This document shows, piece after piece, positions 43,901 to 54,401 of a stretch of 64,000 bases of DNA. The position numbers and the translations under genes are program-made. The notes beneath the pieces were generated by a model. It was not told the origin of the DNA. It saw only the letters and a program-made list of their open reading frames with translations, and made no database searches. The stretch is taken from assembly GCF_037392515.1 (NCBI RefSeq), contig NC_090280.1, positions 62,199,504-62,263,503 of the forward strand, in the 5' to 3' direction. The DNA is from Haliotis asinina (lineage: Eukaryota > Mollusca > Gastropoda > Lepetellida > Haliotidae). Position 1 is the stretch's first letter. Every line of letters starts with the position of its first letter.

Positions 43901-45325
43901 TTTTTTTTTCTGTAAAATAAATAGCTAAAACAAAAACAGCAATACAGTGTATAAGTAGTTTGGTGATATTAAGTACCATTGGAATCAAACAGTAATAGAG
44001 TTATCGTTCCTGTTTTGAAGTACTAGTAGTTCCTATGTTCCTATGTCAATATGAAATCCTTCGAGAGGGAAACTAGTTGCTATTCAGCTTGTCCTAGAAT
44101 ACCACACGTTGGTCACGAATGCTGTTGATCCAGGGGAGGTAATTGTTGATTGATCTTTTGACAGTGTTAAGTTACTGTATTGCACAGCAAGGAACCATTT
44201 TAACACAGACGTAGAATTGAGTTCCAATTGATTATCATTCTATCATATTTTCCTCATTACAGCATTGCTATTGCAACAAAGGAAAATCTTTCATCACAGA
44301 AGAAGATGTTGGGCACAATTACACAGAAAATGAACTCATTAGCGAGTATCCTTTTCAACCATTGTGTCATGTAGTATCATGTTTTATGCAACACATATAT
44401 AGTATAAAACAGTCCTTACCAGCAGCGTGGATCAGCTGTCAGTGAGACAAGCAGATAAGTTTATTCAGTAGAAGGCCACAGGCCCATCATACAGTCATGA
44501 ATATGATGCCGAAAAATACTAACATCGTTTATGATACAGTCATTATTTGTTTTAATTATGTTAATAAAATTGGCATTTGGATCAAAATAGTTAATTATTT
44601 CTGAATTTATCTTAACCCTGAATCAGAAAAAATGTTCACAATTAAGGAGGGAGGTATTGAAATTCATCTTCAGTAACATTTTTGTCTTTCAATTTACGAA
44701 CTAAGCATAATTTGCTGTTGTACTTAACTTTATTGTATCTTCATGTTTTAACTGCTAACTTAAAATTTCCCATCTAAATTTTGACAGTGCATTTTTAGAA
44801 AGTTTTGTTACTTGCCATACAGAGTTTCATCCCTCCTGTGTTTAGGATCTGCTAAACATGGGTTCAAGTCAACTGAAGCATGGTCCTTCTCGTGCATACC
44901 TGTACTCAGGGAGCTCATGAAATGATAAATGCCTTTGATAACGACTCAACGCACTTGATTACTGATAAGTTGTACTCAATTTATTGCAACAGTCTTTTTG
45001 AAATAACTGTTTCAAATGATATCTGAAGAATATATATAAAGGTCGTGAGATGTTTGCCATTAACATAGTGTTGAAAGTTTTAGATGGCTTTAAATACTAT
45101 CAGACAAACCTCCTGGATTCCAAGTCTCCTTAATTCTGTATACATTTTAATGACATAGAGTGTGAACAATTTCTCTTTGTTTGGCCTTAACCTTTACCAG
45201 ATCGCTTCCCATTGCTCAACAGCCTTATGCAGCGGATTAATCTGCGGAAACGACGAGATTCCATCATCCTTGGTGGTGTCATTGCTGTCTGCATCTTTCT
45301 GCTACTACTCTACGCCTTCCATTAG
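31903..45325 (+). CDS. GOSR1: Golgi SNAP receptor complex member 1 (GS28), Qb-SNARE, 9 exons
   Basis: Exons are 31903-31930, 39016-39118, 39352-39375 (microexon), 41139-41223, 41803-42002, 43118-43189, 43595-43624, 44263-44345 and 45201-45325; phases agree and the sum is 750 nt (249 residues plus TAG), against 250 in human. GS28 is a Golgi Qb-SNARE that drives ER-Golgi and intra-Golgi membrane fusion. Visible features are the N-terminal WEDLRKQARQLENEIDLKLV (residues 8-27), MHTLQRHRDILQDYTHEF-like text in exon 5, the SNARE helix in exons 7-9 (RINLRKRRD at its end), and a C-terminal tail anchor at 229-249 (SIILGGVIAVCIFLLLLYAF). Four in-frame ATGs lie at 31885, 31894, 31903 and 31912; 31903 has the best context (AACATGG) and gives the family's usual length. 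Exon 8 uses the donor GTATCC. The microexon adds eight residues (PPASDEK region) where vertebrate forms vary, so it may be alternative. Confidence 0.95.
32487..36444. mobile_element. Inverted-repeat element (about 80-bp ends) interrupted by a LINE
   Basis: The left end (32487-32565), starting CATGTCGGGGAAACCTAC, and the right end (36356-36444), which reads CAGGTTGGGGAAGCCTAC on the minus strand, are inverted copies at roughly 75% identity with small gaps. Each end also folds on itself: CCGATTGGCCCATAG and CTATGGGCCGATCAG occur as a subterminal inverted pair in the left end, with a similar pair in the right end. No clear target duplication is seen, so the superfamily is unknown. The interior is mostly an inserted LINE (32616-35968). 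What remains of the host element is about 35 bp on the left and about 390 bp on the right, with no transposase. Confidence 0.6.
32616..35968 (+). mobile_element. Broken LINE (CR1/Jockey-type) with endonuclease and reverse transcriptase
   Basis: An apurinic-type endonuclease starts at once (32623, KIVHINVCSLREK, ICISESLL, GGGVAVYI) and ends with a CSDHCPVF motif at about 33210 in another frame, so there is a frameshift near 33140. The reverse transcriptase (33863-34678) has KASGPNKISNKF, the FRPVAL-type NYRPVALTS, CDISKAFDKVWH, GVPQGSVLGPLLF and FADDTS (34577-34594). Frame changes near 34665 and near 35336-35434, and a stop at 33606, also break it. The C-terminal part (34659-35709) has the CGYPWEDFLHYFFSCPYY motif usual in this group. 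The 3' end is an A-run at 35962-35970. Candidate target duplications are AAATACAAATAAGTGG (32600) and AAATACATCTGAAGTGG (35969). It is 5'-truncated, with no ORF1, in GOSR1 intron 1, sense orientation. Confidence 0.88.
37207..37341 (+). mobile_element. SINE family A, diverged copy
   Basis: It shows GTAATGTAGTGGTTTCATAC, a B box (AGGTTCAATTCCCC), CACATGGTTACTATGTGTGA and a tail (GGCATAAAACTGAAATCACT). It lacks part of the head between the A and B boxes. Confidence 0.65.
38072..38303 (+). mobile_element. SINE family B, nearly full copy
   Basis: It holds GGGTTAGAATTGATCTTCAG, TCACTGACTTGGTTGACTCG, GATGCTCATGATGTTGATCA, and the end ACAGCTGGAATATTGCTGAG, then TGTGGTGTTAAACAAACAAC. The (ACTC)n tail is degraded. 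It lies in GOSR1 intron 1, sense orientation. Confidence 0.8.
38842..38996 (+). mobile_element. SINE family B, 5' part abutting the GOSR1 exon 2 acceptor
   Basis: It starts GACCCGTTAAGATCGGGGTA and continues through GAGGCGACTAAAGGGATCGG to GCAGACAGATGCTCAT, where similarity stops. Only 19 nt then remain before exon 2 (39016). The 3' half of the SINE is missing. Confidence 0.8.
40246..40470 (+). mobile_element. SINE family B copy
   Basis: It contains GAGGCGACTAATGGGATCGG, GTGGTCGGACTCTCTTGCC, GTTGATCACTGGATTGTCTT, and CATATAGTTGGAATATAGCT. The extreme 5' part and the (ACTC)n tail are degraded. It lies in the intron before GOSR1 exon 4. Confidence 0.75.
40715..41150 (+). repeat. Degenerate minisatellite seeded from the GOSR1 exon 4 acceptor
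   Basis: Six or seven diverged units of about 45-65 bp read roughly GTCTGATATCAGTCCACCAG, TTGCTATGGTACATGTGACACCTGCATG. The last unit runs into the real splice site: TGATATCCATGTGTCAGTTG, CTATGGTTTCAG, then the exon start TGACACAGC at 41139. The exonic TGACAC (encoding part of S-D-T, conserved in GOSR1) is present in the upstream copies as GTGACACC, so the array appears to derive from the exon boundary. In upstream copies the acceptor TTTCAG is replaced by TACATG. Confidence 0.8.
41366..41510 (+). mobile_element. SINE family A, very degenerate copy
   Basis: The words GGGGTGGTATAGTAACCAAA, GAGTTCGAATCCCTAATCTG, and TTTCTGGAATATTGCTAGGC appear in family A order. Identity is low. It lies in the intron before GOSR1 exon 5. 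Confidence 0.45.
41586..41750 (+). mobile_element. SINE family A copy
   Basis: It contains GGGGTCGCCTCTTGGTAAAA, ACCCAGGTTGATTCCC, ACAATGTGTGACATCCATTT, GCAGTATTGCTAAAAGAGGC and the tail ACCATACTCACTGACTCA. It ends about 50 bp before GOSR1 exon 5. Confidence 0.75.
42090..42520 (+). repeat. ~158-bp tandem repeat in GOSR1 intron after exon 5
   Basis: About three units starting near 42099, 42263 and 42421. Each contains GAATG-GGTTGTTGGTC, GGTGCTGAAAGTGAGG, GGGATTGATGTAACGTTTCC and AGGTGAAGGCCATGTGTAAG. The second and third units are nearly identical over their first part. The rest of the intron (42521-43117) shows nothing notable. Confidence 0.88.
43258..43345. mobile_element. Palindromic MITE fragment
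   Basis: GGGCCATTTGCACAAAGCGA is followed by TTTTAGCAATATGATGACC and then by the opposed words ATAATCTTAGCACTAAGATCGC. The right terminus is not clear. It lies in the intron after GOSR1 exon 6. Confidence 0.45.
43625..45200. other. Last two GOSR1 introns
   Basis: Both introns flanking exon 8 contain only A/T-rich unique-looking sequence. GGGGAGATAACT (43851) and GGGGAGGTAATT (44133), two of the recurrent AGTTAYCTCCCTT motifs, lie in the first one. Confidence 0.5.
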
Positions 45326-46372
45326 CGTCCTGCTCACATCACAGCACACGCAGATACTGTTCGACTCGTGACAAGGTTGCAGGAACAATGGCTGACACAC
45401 ATGATGGATATCAATATGTCTTCGACTCATCGTCCCTGACTGAGGACAACAGTTGTCAGTCAGTGTTGTTCCGGTCAGTCGGTCAGTGTTGTGTCAGCCA
45501 GTCTGCATCACTGAGTGGTCTAACCATCGTTCACAACTGGAGAAAATGTGTGTCGCATCTGATTTTGTTTAGTCCAGTTCATCACCCATGATCAAGTACA
45601 GTGTATGATGTAATGCTGGACACATGTAGCTTTTTGTGACTTGTTGCTGGATTCCGGAAGCTGCATATAGTGAATTGTTCAGCTTGTATTTGTACCTGTT
45701 GATCTGATTTCAAGATAATGGCTGTCACATCCAATTATGAAATACAGCTACGAAGCTGCAGCATTTTTAGATCCGAGTGATTTAAAACAGCATTGAAAAT
45801 GTTTTTTTTAAATAGATGGGAATGTATTGAAAAGATAGTAAGTATAATGTGAAATCCTTGTACATCATACCTCATCTCTGAAAGAGGTAACAAGGTTAAA
45901 CTGGGTTTATGCCAAGGGTATTGCTCTTGTATATTCTTTCAATCATTAGGTTACATACTGTGGAACGTACTGGTGGTCACTTTGGTTCATGTTTCAGAGA
46001 GTCAGACTACATCATTTCTTCTTCTGAGAATCGTTATCTGGTATTTACAACAAAAATGGTAAATAATCCACTGAAATTTGGAAAAAGGCGTCTTCTTTGT
46101 TTTACTGACCAGCAGTTAAGAAACTCACGGTCAGTAAAAAGGGGGCCTTTTCATCTAGGGCTCTGCAAATCACAGCAGAGTTGCATCCATTGTTGTGCAT
46201 GATCCTCGGCTTTCAAAGTATTCATAAATCCCATGACAATATTGTGGACAATATGGATGGTTGAATACATGTACCTGAGGAAACAGAATTTCAAGGATTG
46301 AGATAGTTATATGTGATAAGGAATTTTTCTTTTTCTGCCTGATTCACAATTAAGGTATTTTCTGATTCTAAA

Positions 46373-46529
46373 GGGGCAGTGGGACAGCCAAGGGGTTAAA
46401 GCCTTTACTCATCATGCCAAAGAACCGCGTTCAATTTCCCACATGGATCAAATATGTGAAGCCCATTTCTGTAATGATATTGCTGGAATATTGCTAAAAG
46501 CAGCTTAAAACCATACTCTCTCACTCCCA
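46373..46529 (+). mobile_element. SINE family A copy
   Basis: It contains GGGGCAGTGGGACAGCCAAG, GCGTTCAATTTCCCACATGG, AATATGTGAAGCCCATTTCT, ATTGCTGGAATATTGCTAAA, and a (TCTC)-altered tail. It lies downstream of GOSR1. Confidence 0.75.
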
Positions 46530-47497
46530 CTGATTTGGAGTCCATTGTGTTGCAAATTGTGATTTATTTCAAGCCAAATGTATGCACTATTCACATGAAA
46601 TAAGAGGATATATAACTTTCATAAGACAAGGATATTATTAATGAATTAGATATTATTATGGGAATGTGAAAAAAGAACATTTTGGCTGAGGAAAAACAAG
46701 GGAGATAACTTATGTGTGCAAAAAGGAAGATGACTGATGCGTACATCAAGGGACTTCAGTGATGGGAAACATAAGGGAGGTAACTGATGTCAGGTATCTG
46801 AGCTATGTTGTGACTGTGACTGTTAATGAGGCTGGTGACTGTTTGACTATGTGATATTTGGTGGTATATCCACCATGGTGAACTGTCCGATGTCTCCCAA
46901 CCCTGTGTGTATAGGCTATACTGTGTGATACTAGGGATGACTGAAGACATTCTTCCACGGGAGCAGACCAGGACAGTTTCCTGATGATTGGAATCACAGA
47001 CATTTGCTGTGTATATTGTGGAGGAGCTATGATAACTGAATCTCTGTCCTGCTCACTGATCATGATTCTGAGTTGTCACCACACACAGCTGTGGACTGTC
47101 CCATTGCATCCTGACGCAAACCAGTGACGTGTTGTATATAAATTGTCTGTCGTGATCTAATGACTAATGCAACACTATTCACTTCTTGTGGGGTTTGTCA
47201 TGAGTACTTATGAATCATGGAACAACATATTTATAGCAAACATTGGTTATGAGGTAATGACTTTCTTATCTGTTAATGAAGATACTGTCCATGGCCAAAT
47301 ATTGTTCCCTTTTCGATGTTTCCAACCCAAAGTACAAAATTTCATGATCAAAAGTTTCATGTATTTGAAGGCAAACATTTTTATGATGGAAAGAGTGTTG
47401 CAATGTTTATGGGATCATGATTAATATTTTTATGGCAGGATTGTGAGTTCATTATGTTCCTAATTATGGACAGCCCCAAGCTATGAGTAACAATGAG

Positions 47498-47737
47498 TAG
47501 CATCCATGAAGATGCAGGTTAGAATCAATCGTCAGTAATCTATGCTTGTCGTAAGAGGCGACTAACGCTATCAAGTGGTCTGACTCACTCACATGGTCGA
47601 CACAAGTCATCGTATCCCAGTTGTGTAGATTGATGCTGATGCAGTTGATCACTGGATTGTCTGGTCCAGACTCAATTGTTTACAGACTCATTGCCATATT
47701 GCTGAGTGTGGCATATGTTTTAATTCACTCACTGACT
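47498..47737 (+). mobile_element. SINE family B, nearly full copy
   Basis: It contains GCATCCATGAAGATGCAGGT, TGTCGTAAGAGGCGACTAAC, GATCACTGGATTGTCTGGTC, CAGACTCAATTGTTTACAGA, and ATATTGCTGAGTGTGGC, followed by TTCACTCACTGACTC. Confidence 0.82.
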
Positions 47738-48540
47738 CAATAAGTCAATTTGGAAGTAGTTTATAGGGGAGCAGCACAGAGATACAGTTACTGCAGGTGC
47801 TTGTTAAGTAAAGTATGAGGAGCTGTTACAACAGCTGAAGTATCCATGCTTGGATCTTAGCATTGGATCTTATCATTAGATCTTAGCATTGGAAGCATGT
47901 ATTTACTTGGAGTAATTTGTGATTGTTTAACTATTGTGACTGTTAATGACTTGATGCCAGCATTTTTATTGTATTTATTCATGAATATAGTTTGTAATTT
48001 TGACATTACTTAATTTTGCATAATTTTGCTTCTTCCAATTGTCAGATCATTTGTCATTCTTCTTCGGTTCCAGGGAAGGGATCTAGGTTTAATATGAAGA
48101 TAAGTTTCAGAAAGAAATGGGAAAAATAATTTTGTGTTAGAATTTGAAAATATAGCAAACATATAGTAAACAGAAGTAGAATTGTATTTTTGAGGTTTGG
48201 CACCCCTGTCACTTAACCAAGCTATCAACATCACAACAACTGTCTGTCTGAATCTATGTAAAACTTTTCACTTAGATAATTAGACTGGTTTGATTTAACA
48301 AGTTGTCTAATGGACCAAAACATGGAGATATTAAATTTATTGGTGCAGTCCAGAAGTGAATAATTTATGTAATTATAATGAACCCGGTCAATATCACAGT
48401 TCAGTCTTTATGGTTAGAGTTAACTCCCTAGTGCAGTAAAATAAGTCTTCATAAAAAAAATAAATGTTTCTCGGGCACATTTTTTTTCCAAAAGTGACGA
48501 GGGCGGTACACACATTAAACTTGTGACAGAAAAAGAGTTA

Positions 48541-48800
48541 TGTGTGAGGAACACATTTCTATTTTTTTCTCTGAGAAATACAGCTTAGGAAGTTTAGCAT
48601 GTGTTATGAGTTATAGATTCAGTCACACTCGTTCTTACAGACACTCATTCTTGTAGTGGACAAATTAGATGATCAGGATGCGGCCAAGTCAAATTTATTT
48701 TTTTCAAATAGCAATAAAAAATTATCAGGCGCACAAATAAATGTGACGCGTCGATGCCCGAGAAACATTTCACTTTTTTGTTTAGCCTAATGAGTTCACT
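48541..48800 (+). repeat. Dispersed repeat, copy 2 (first copy at 10111)
   Basis: This is the partner of 10111-10375, with the same order of words: GAGGAACACATTTCTATTT, AAATACAGCTTAGGAAGTTT, GATGATCAGGATGCGGCC, GAGAAACATTTCACTTTTT. No coding capacity is seen. Confidence 0.75.
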
Positions 48801-49058
48801 ATACAGAGCTGATACTTTTGCATTAACCACTTTGTTGTGATGGTGACAAAGGATAAACAGTAATCTTGTAACTGGAGATTTCCCCTATGGGGACATGCCC
48901 CATTATGATATGTTATTGCCCTGGTGGGATGAAATTCCTTGTATCTGCTCTGTGGGAAATGCTACAATTGCTTCCATAATTGGTTCTTGTTGTAATTACA
49001 TGGAGCTCTTAGGCAAGTACTGACCTAGGCAAGTACTGACCTTCAGCCATTTAATGTC

Positions 49059-49175
49059 AAGTTCCACAAAATGGTCGTAGCACAACATTTTAAGTCAGCA
49101 GCAGTCGTATCTCTTTGTTAAAGTATGTGATGTACAACCACCTTGGCGCTGCAACAAATTTATGGAACTGGATCA
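49059..49175. mobile_element. Palindromic MITE with AGTTCCACAAA ends
   Basis: The left end AAGTTCCACAAAATGGTCGT is mirrored by CAAATTTATGGAACTGG on the right. The inner words GTAGCACAACATTTTAAG and TTGGCGCTGCAAC are opposed. It is followed about 55 bp later by another member. Confidence 0.6.
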
Positions 49176-49230
49176 AAGAAGGGTTTTGTCCGTCAGTGTA
49201 AAGGACAATGATTTGCTCTATGATTATTAA

Positions 49231-49345
49231 CCTGGGCCCCTTGCCTCAAGATGAACATGGCACTACGACAGTCATAAGTCTGTGTTAAAATATGGGAGTT
49301 ACGACTGTTGTAGCACTACAATTGCTTTGAGGAACCGGGCCCTGG
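49231..49345. mobile_element. Palindromic MITE with CCTGGGCCC ends
   Basis: The left end CCTGGGCCCCTTGCCTCAAG is mirrored by CTTTGAGGAACCGGGCCCTGG. The inner pair GGCACTACGACAGTC and GACTGTTGTAGCACTAC completes the palindrome. It is the clearest member of the family in this window. Confidence 0.8.
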
Positions 49346-52300
49346 TTGGTTGTTTCACTTGATTATTGTCATTATATGTACGATGTTAGATCATCCTTGA
49401 GGAATAATCTCTGATTCCTTGTAGCTCCTATGTTATTGTCTGATCGGTTTCCATGAATCTTGCCAAGTTATCATACCATTTTATCATGTCTCTTTCTAAA
49501 TACCTGCTTGATTCATGGAGACATTAAGCAAGATGTAGACAGACTGTTGCCTCATTGAAATTTTCAGGCATGGTCTGAACATTACAGTTCACTCTACAGG
49601 GTTGCTTCCTTTAGTCAGGGCAGGATACATCGATCATGATGCTTGGTTTGTTGGCACTCTAATCCTGCTGATGATTTTCAACAAATATGTAAACATATGA
49701 GACCTGCCACTTTGGTGTAGGTCAGCCACATTAGTTTGACATACAGAACAGAAATATTGTTAACATGGTGTTATTTCACAAACACAATTTTGGGAGGGAG
49801 TGGGTCTCTTGGACATGTAGGAAGCCTATGATTATGTTTTGGTTTGTGAGCAACATATTTCTTCCAATACATTACCCAAAATAGTAAATGCCCATGACCT
49901 GCAATATTTTATTGTTTCCTCTTGCATCCAAGTGACACCCAGTTATGTAACCTGAATACTCTCCAAACTTGAGGCAGGTGTAACCCACATACAAAAGTGG
50001 CCAATCGTCGGAACCATATTTATGTCAGTATGTCTTCAAACTTGACTTACTTTGACTTATGCTTTTTCGCTCAAGGTAGAGCAGAGGCCACAGACTATCG
50101 ACTGCCATCTGACTTGGTTATCATGTCTTCGAAAGCTCAGGTAAAGCCTTTGATCATTGGTTTTGTTACAAGTGGGAGCATGAATTTAAGTACTGGTAAC
50201 TTGGTGAAAACTCTAGTCCCTGTACCACCAGGTGAGTTTTGTGCTACAACTGTGATGTAAGTTTTGTTTTTCACAGTGGATGTTTCAGTCTGATCAGTGT
50301 AGGAAATGAATGACAGCTTGTAAACCCGAGGCAGGTGGATTTTGTATGGGCCCTCAGTTCCAACGTTGTATGGTCTTTTCTGGCTGCTGTAAATATGCTG
50401 CAGTGATGCCCTGAAGATTTTATCAAGGGCCTGCATTGTCTGAAGTCTGAATTACCTGATGGCAGCTTGGCAATTCTTTTTATGATTTCATTTTTAGTTT
50501 GTTGACATCTTACCTCTACTAATGGGTTTCTCCAAAGATGAGTGATTTCTTTAGTATTCTAAATTATCAGAGTGGCTTCACAGGGCAATCTGGCAAAAAG
50601 ATGCTATCTTTTCCAAACTTTTCAGATCCATTTTCAACTCCAGTATTGCATTACATACAATCCAGTGCAAGTTGTATTGATTTAAGAATGTGAAGAACAA
50701 CACACTCTAGTTTCTAGTTTCATTTTATGCGGGTTCTCAGGTATTTCCTGTTTGGTTACAAATAACAAAATGCTCAGTGTCACAAGACTTATGCTACTAT
50801 AAATGAGTCGAGGTCCTGACTTGACCCTTAACATCAGTATGGAAAAGGTATGTTCTCTAGATAAGCTGACCCTTCAACCTTCGCTTATGTTTTCCTTATG
50901 ATCAGTGACTGGAAGTAGTGTCAACAACTCCATATTGAGTTACAAAAGTTTATCCTCCAATGTTTGTAACTTAGGTCAAAATTAATTGTAGTTGACAGAA
51001 ATTGAATACATGTTCATATTTTGTTGCTATGTGTCCTGTCTGAAATTTGGAGACAAATTATTCAAGGTTACTATTCACTTGCAAAAAGGGAGAGAATATG
51101 AACTTTGGAGTTCAAAATATTGTATAGGGTTATGAATCATATTGTGTGCTTATTATCGGGCTGTGTATCATATTGCGGTCTAACCACATCATTACGCCTC
51201 TAGTCAACATGGACACTTCAGCAGTCAGAGTAGAGGGACGGTCAGGTGGAGGAATCTCTCAGGCTACTACTGATGGTGAGGTCTTCACTCTGCTTCATTT
51301 CACATCTTGGAGGTGTAGTAGATGATATACCCTCCACACATATAATAACGCAGCCAGTTAGAGTTGTTGTTGAAAGGGAGTATGAATATGGAGAAATAGA
51401 CATATTTTGATGTATGCTTTATTCTTGAATCAGTCACTGATTGACATCTTAGAGGTGTATTGGAAGATGTAACCTCTTCACATGAATAAACAAAGGACAG
51501 ACAGAATTACCATTAATTTGAAAGGGAGTATAAATATTGAGAAAGAGGCTAAAATATTTTGACATGTGTTATGTATTAGAATCAATTTTTGATACGAAAG
51601 AAGGAAAGTTACTCAACTCTGATTGTGGCAAACATATTTTCAGTGGGCAAGATAGTGTTTAGATTTCATGGTTAACAATACTGTTATGTAATATGTCAGA
51701 ATATTTCAACCCCTTATCATACATATTTCCCAATCTGATTAAAATGTAACAAGATGTGAGACTTGATTTCAATGAGATTTAGATACTCCCATTTTAATGA
51801 GCAGGACAGTGTTGTGACAAAATCAGTCAGTTTGTCGAAAAATTTTCATTGACATATATAATGGTTTGTAATGAAGGGACACCAAGGAGCAAGGTACTAA
51901 ATTAATCAGCATCTGGTGATATCTTCAGAATGGTTCCAGCATGACAGATGCAGCTTGCTTGTAATCCAAGTGGCTGTCATCTTGGATCAGGCCAAGGGAA
52001 ACAACTCTTGACTGTTAATGGTTAAATACTTTCAAGCTTAACTGTAATTATTGGGTTTTATTTATGAACATTGTGTGGTTGAATCTGTGGGTTGTACAAA
52101 TGTAAATGTTTGTGAATACAAGATGTACATATGAAGAAATGGAAATAAACTGTTATATCACAAAACGCCTGGTTTCATGTGAATCTTACACCATTGTATA
52201 TTGGTACCAAATAAGTGACCACAAGAAAGCCTGAGAAGTTCTCATCCTTTTTGAACAATTATTGATGTGTTAGACAGTTGACATTTGCATCACATTTGGC

Positions 52301-52632
52301 TTTCTTTTTACAGAAAGCTAATGCAGAAATAATTTGAGCAGCACTAAAGTAAACTTTCTTTTCTTACAAACACTATGCACCAAACTAACGCTTTTTCTCG
52401 GAACATATTGTAACAGAAACAAATACTCTTAAATTTAAAAAATAGCCAGTGATGAAGTAGATTCAGAACCTGGGGAAATCTTGACTTGCTTCATGTAGGC
52501 CTCAGATTTTCAGAATGGACTTGACAGGGGAAACTAAAGTTGTTCATGGACTATGGGCAAAATTACAATGTGAGTAAGGACTTATCTGTTATGGACAATT
52601 GTGGTTACTATGGCGCTTTATTATTACTTTAG

Positions 52633-53072
52633 GGGCGGTGGGGTAGCCTAGTGGTAGAAGCCTTGGCTGTCACGCTCAAGGACAGGGTTCCATTCCCCAG
52701 GAACCCGTGAAGGTCCCGGGGTAGAATAGGCCTTCAGCAACCCATGCTTGCCATAAAAGGCGACTCAGCTTGTCGTAAGAGGCGACTAACGGGATCGGGT
52801 GGTCAGGCTCGCTGACTTGGTTGACGCATGTCATCGGTTCCCAATTGCGCAGATCGATGCTCATGTTGTTGATCACTGGATTGTCTGGTCCAGACTCGAT
52901 TGTTTACAGACCGCCGCCATATAGCTGTAATATTGCTGAGTGCGGCGTAAAACTCAACTCACTCACTCACTCCATTCCCCAGGTGGGTACGATGTGCTAA
53001 GTCCATTTTCTGGTGTTCCCTGCCCTGATATTGCTGGAACATTGCTAAAAGCTAAAATCCAACTCGTGCTCT
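52633..53072 (+). mobile_element. SINE family A copy split by a SINE family B insertion
   Basis: The 5' part (52633-52701) has GGGGCGGTGGGGTAGCCTAG and the B-box region. The 3' part (52984-53072) resumes with TGGGTACGATGTGCTAAGTC and ends with GGAACATTGCTAAAAGCTAA and CTCTCAC. Between them sits the family B element 52702-52970. Confidence 0.9.
52702..52970 (+). mobile_element. SINE family B, full-length, with 13-bp target duplication
   Basis: TCCATTCCCCAGG occurs exactly at 52689-52701 and 52971-52983, flanking the element. This fixes family B at 269 bp, from GAACCCGTGAAGGTCCCGGG to CTCAACTCACTCACTCAC. There is no obvious A or B box, so its promoter type is unclear. The exact duplication shows a relatively recent insertion into an older family A copy. 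Confidence 0.93.
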
Positions 53073-53608
53073 CACTGGTCTGGGCAATGGTGGTTACTAG
53101 GGCGCTTTAATTATGACTCATATGCCCTATACAACTAGGTCATCGTGACCCAACCATGTTATCTAATTTGAGAAGAATATAAGCTGAAAATATTGTTTAA
53201 CCCGTTTAATCATCAGAAGCGGCTCAATGTACTGAACGAATTTTCCAGATTATAAACGGTTGATGCGTCCTGTTCCATCATTGTGTATACTACTCGCGTT
53301 GGTACGGGTTGTCCAATATTTGGGAACGAGCACGCCAAAGCAGTCTGGCTACAAATTTCCGGCTGTCTGGATTGTCCAGAAAATATCAGCAATTTCATAC
53401 TGAAATCCAGACCCACCACCCACCCCGATGAAATTGACCGTAAACAAAACACATACTAAATAGGTTACAAGTTATGGAAGAGGGACGAGGAGGGTGATGA
53501 CGACCATGAAGATATTTACACAAAACGTGTACAGTGGGTTAGGAATTATGAAAAACATAATGATAATAATGACAACTATATTTTCCAAAGCGAAATGCAC
53601 ATTAGATA

Positions 53609-53740
53609 TAGGTGGATCCAGTGTGCATGTGCGCGCGCTCGTGCGTGCGTGCAAGATTGCGCACCCACCTTTAGTCCTGAAATTGTCGCGGAAACATGAA
53701 AATGAACTGAGCACACCCTTTCCTCAAAATATATCCGCCC
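53609..53740. mobile_element. MITE with AGGYGGATCCAG end and (GC/GT)n interior, copy 1
   Basis: It starts AGGTGGATCCAGTG, holds an alternating GTGCGCGCGCTCGTGCGTGC tract, then GCGCACCCACC, and finishes CACACCCTTTCCTCAAAATA, TATCCGCCCC. The ends are roughly inverted (AGGTGGAT and ATCCGCC). It shares the same order of words with 59229-59468. Confidence 0.55.
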
Positions 53741-53771
53741 CTAGCTAGGGTACGATTTTCAAAGAATAAGT

Positions 53772-53772
53772 G

Positions 53773-53805
<33 letters not shown>
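53772..53805. repeat. (GCT)n microsatellite
   Basis: About eleven GCT/CTG triplets. Open frames over it give poly-Q on the minus strand, but nothing else suggests coding. Confidence 0.95.
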
Positions 53806-54401
53806 GCTGATCTGACACATTCCAAGTCTTGTTCGAGCCTCCTGTCTGATAACAACGGCCATCTATCGGGGCACTGTAGAGTTATTCCAGAGGATTGCCT
53901 GAAGGAAGAACATATCATCTGTTAGGACCCTCTGGTGAGTGTCATGTCCACGCTCAGATACCATGAAGCGACGTTGACTAAATGCTATACTCACGAGCAA
54001 AAGAAACTAAACATCTTGATTTTATCTTGTTTTAGATTTTCAGCTGATAATATCAAACGTTAGTGATGTTGTACAAAACGTGCTGTAGTATCACTTTGCC
54101 AGTAATCAAAGAATGATTTCGCATTTGTCTTAAGAAAAGATAATTGATATGAATATTAAATAAATGATGTGTTTTGTAGACAGATCTTGGCAAATCAGGA
54201 AATTTCTTTCTTCGGATCAATATTTCAGACATGGCAAGGGCCATGGGATGCCAAATTCTGCTTTCATCCTAGCATCAACTGAAACAGTAGAATTTTTTTT
54301 TTATCAAAAGTATCACTCAAAGATACACATTAGCCAGTCAAGCTTTCGCGAGACCGGTTTTGAAAGCATGACACGATCATGGTAATTTCCGTTAATACAA
54401 G

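Larger units (their letters stand above)
45326..52150 (+). other. GOSR1 3' flank, possibly a long 3' UTR
   Basis: No coding sequence is recognised. An AATAAA in the context GGAAATAAACTG at about 52141-52149 could end a long transcript, but nearer signals are equally possible. The region carries SINEs (46373, 47498), two palindromic MITEs (49059, 49231), a dispersed repeat (48541), and small tandem repeats at 47850-47893 (TTGGATCTTAGCA) and 49011-49045 (AGGCAAGTACTGACCT twice). Confidence 0.35.

Noticed and set aside
49997-50436. Overlapping plus and minus frames of 87 and 99 residues
   Set aside because: No domain, no splice signals in register and no conservation evidence.
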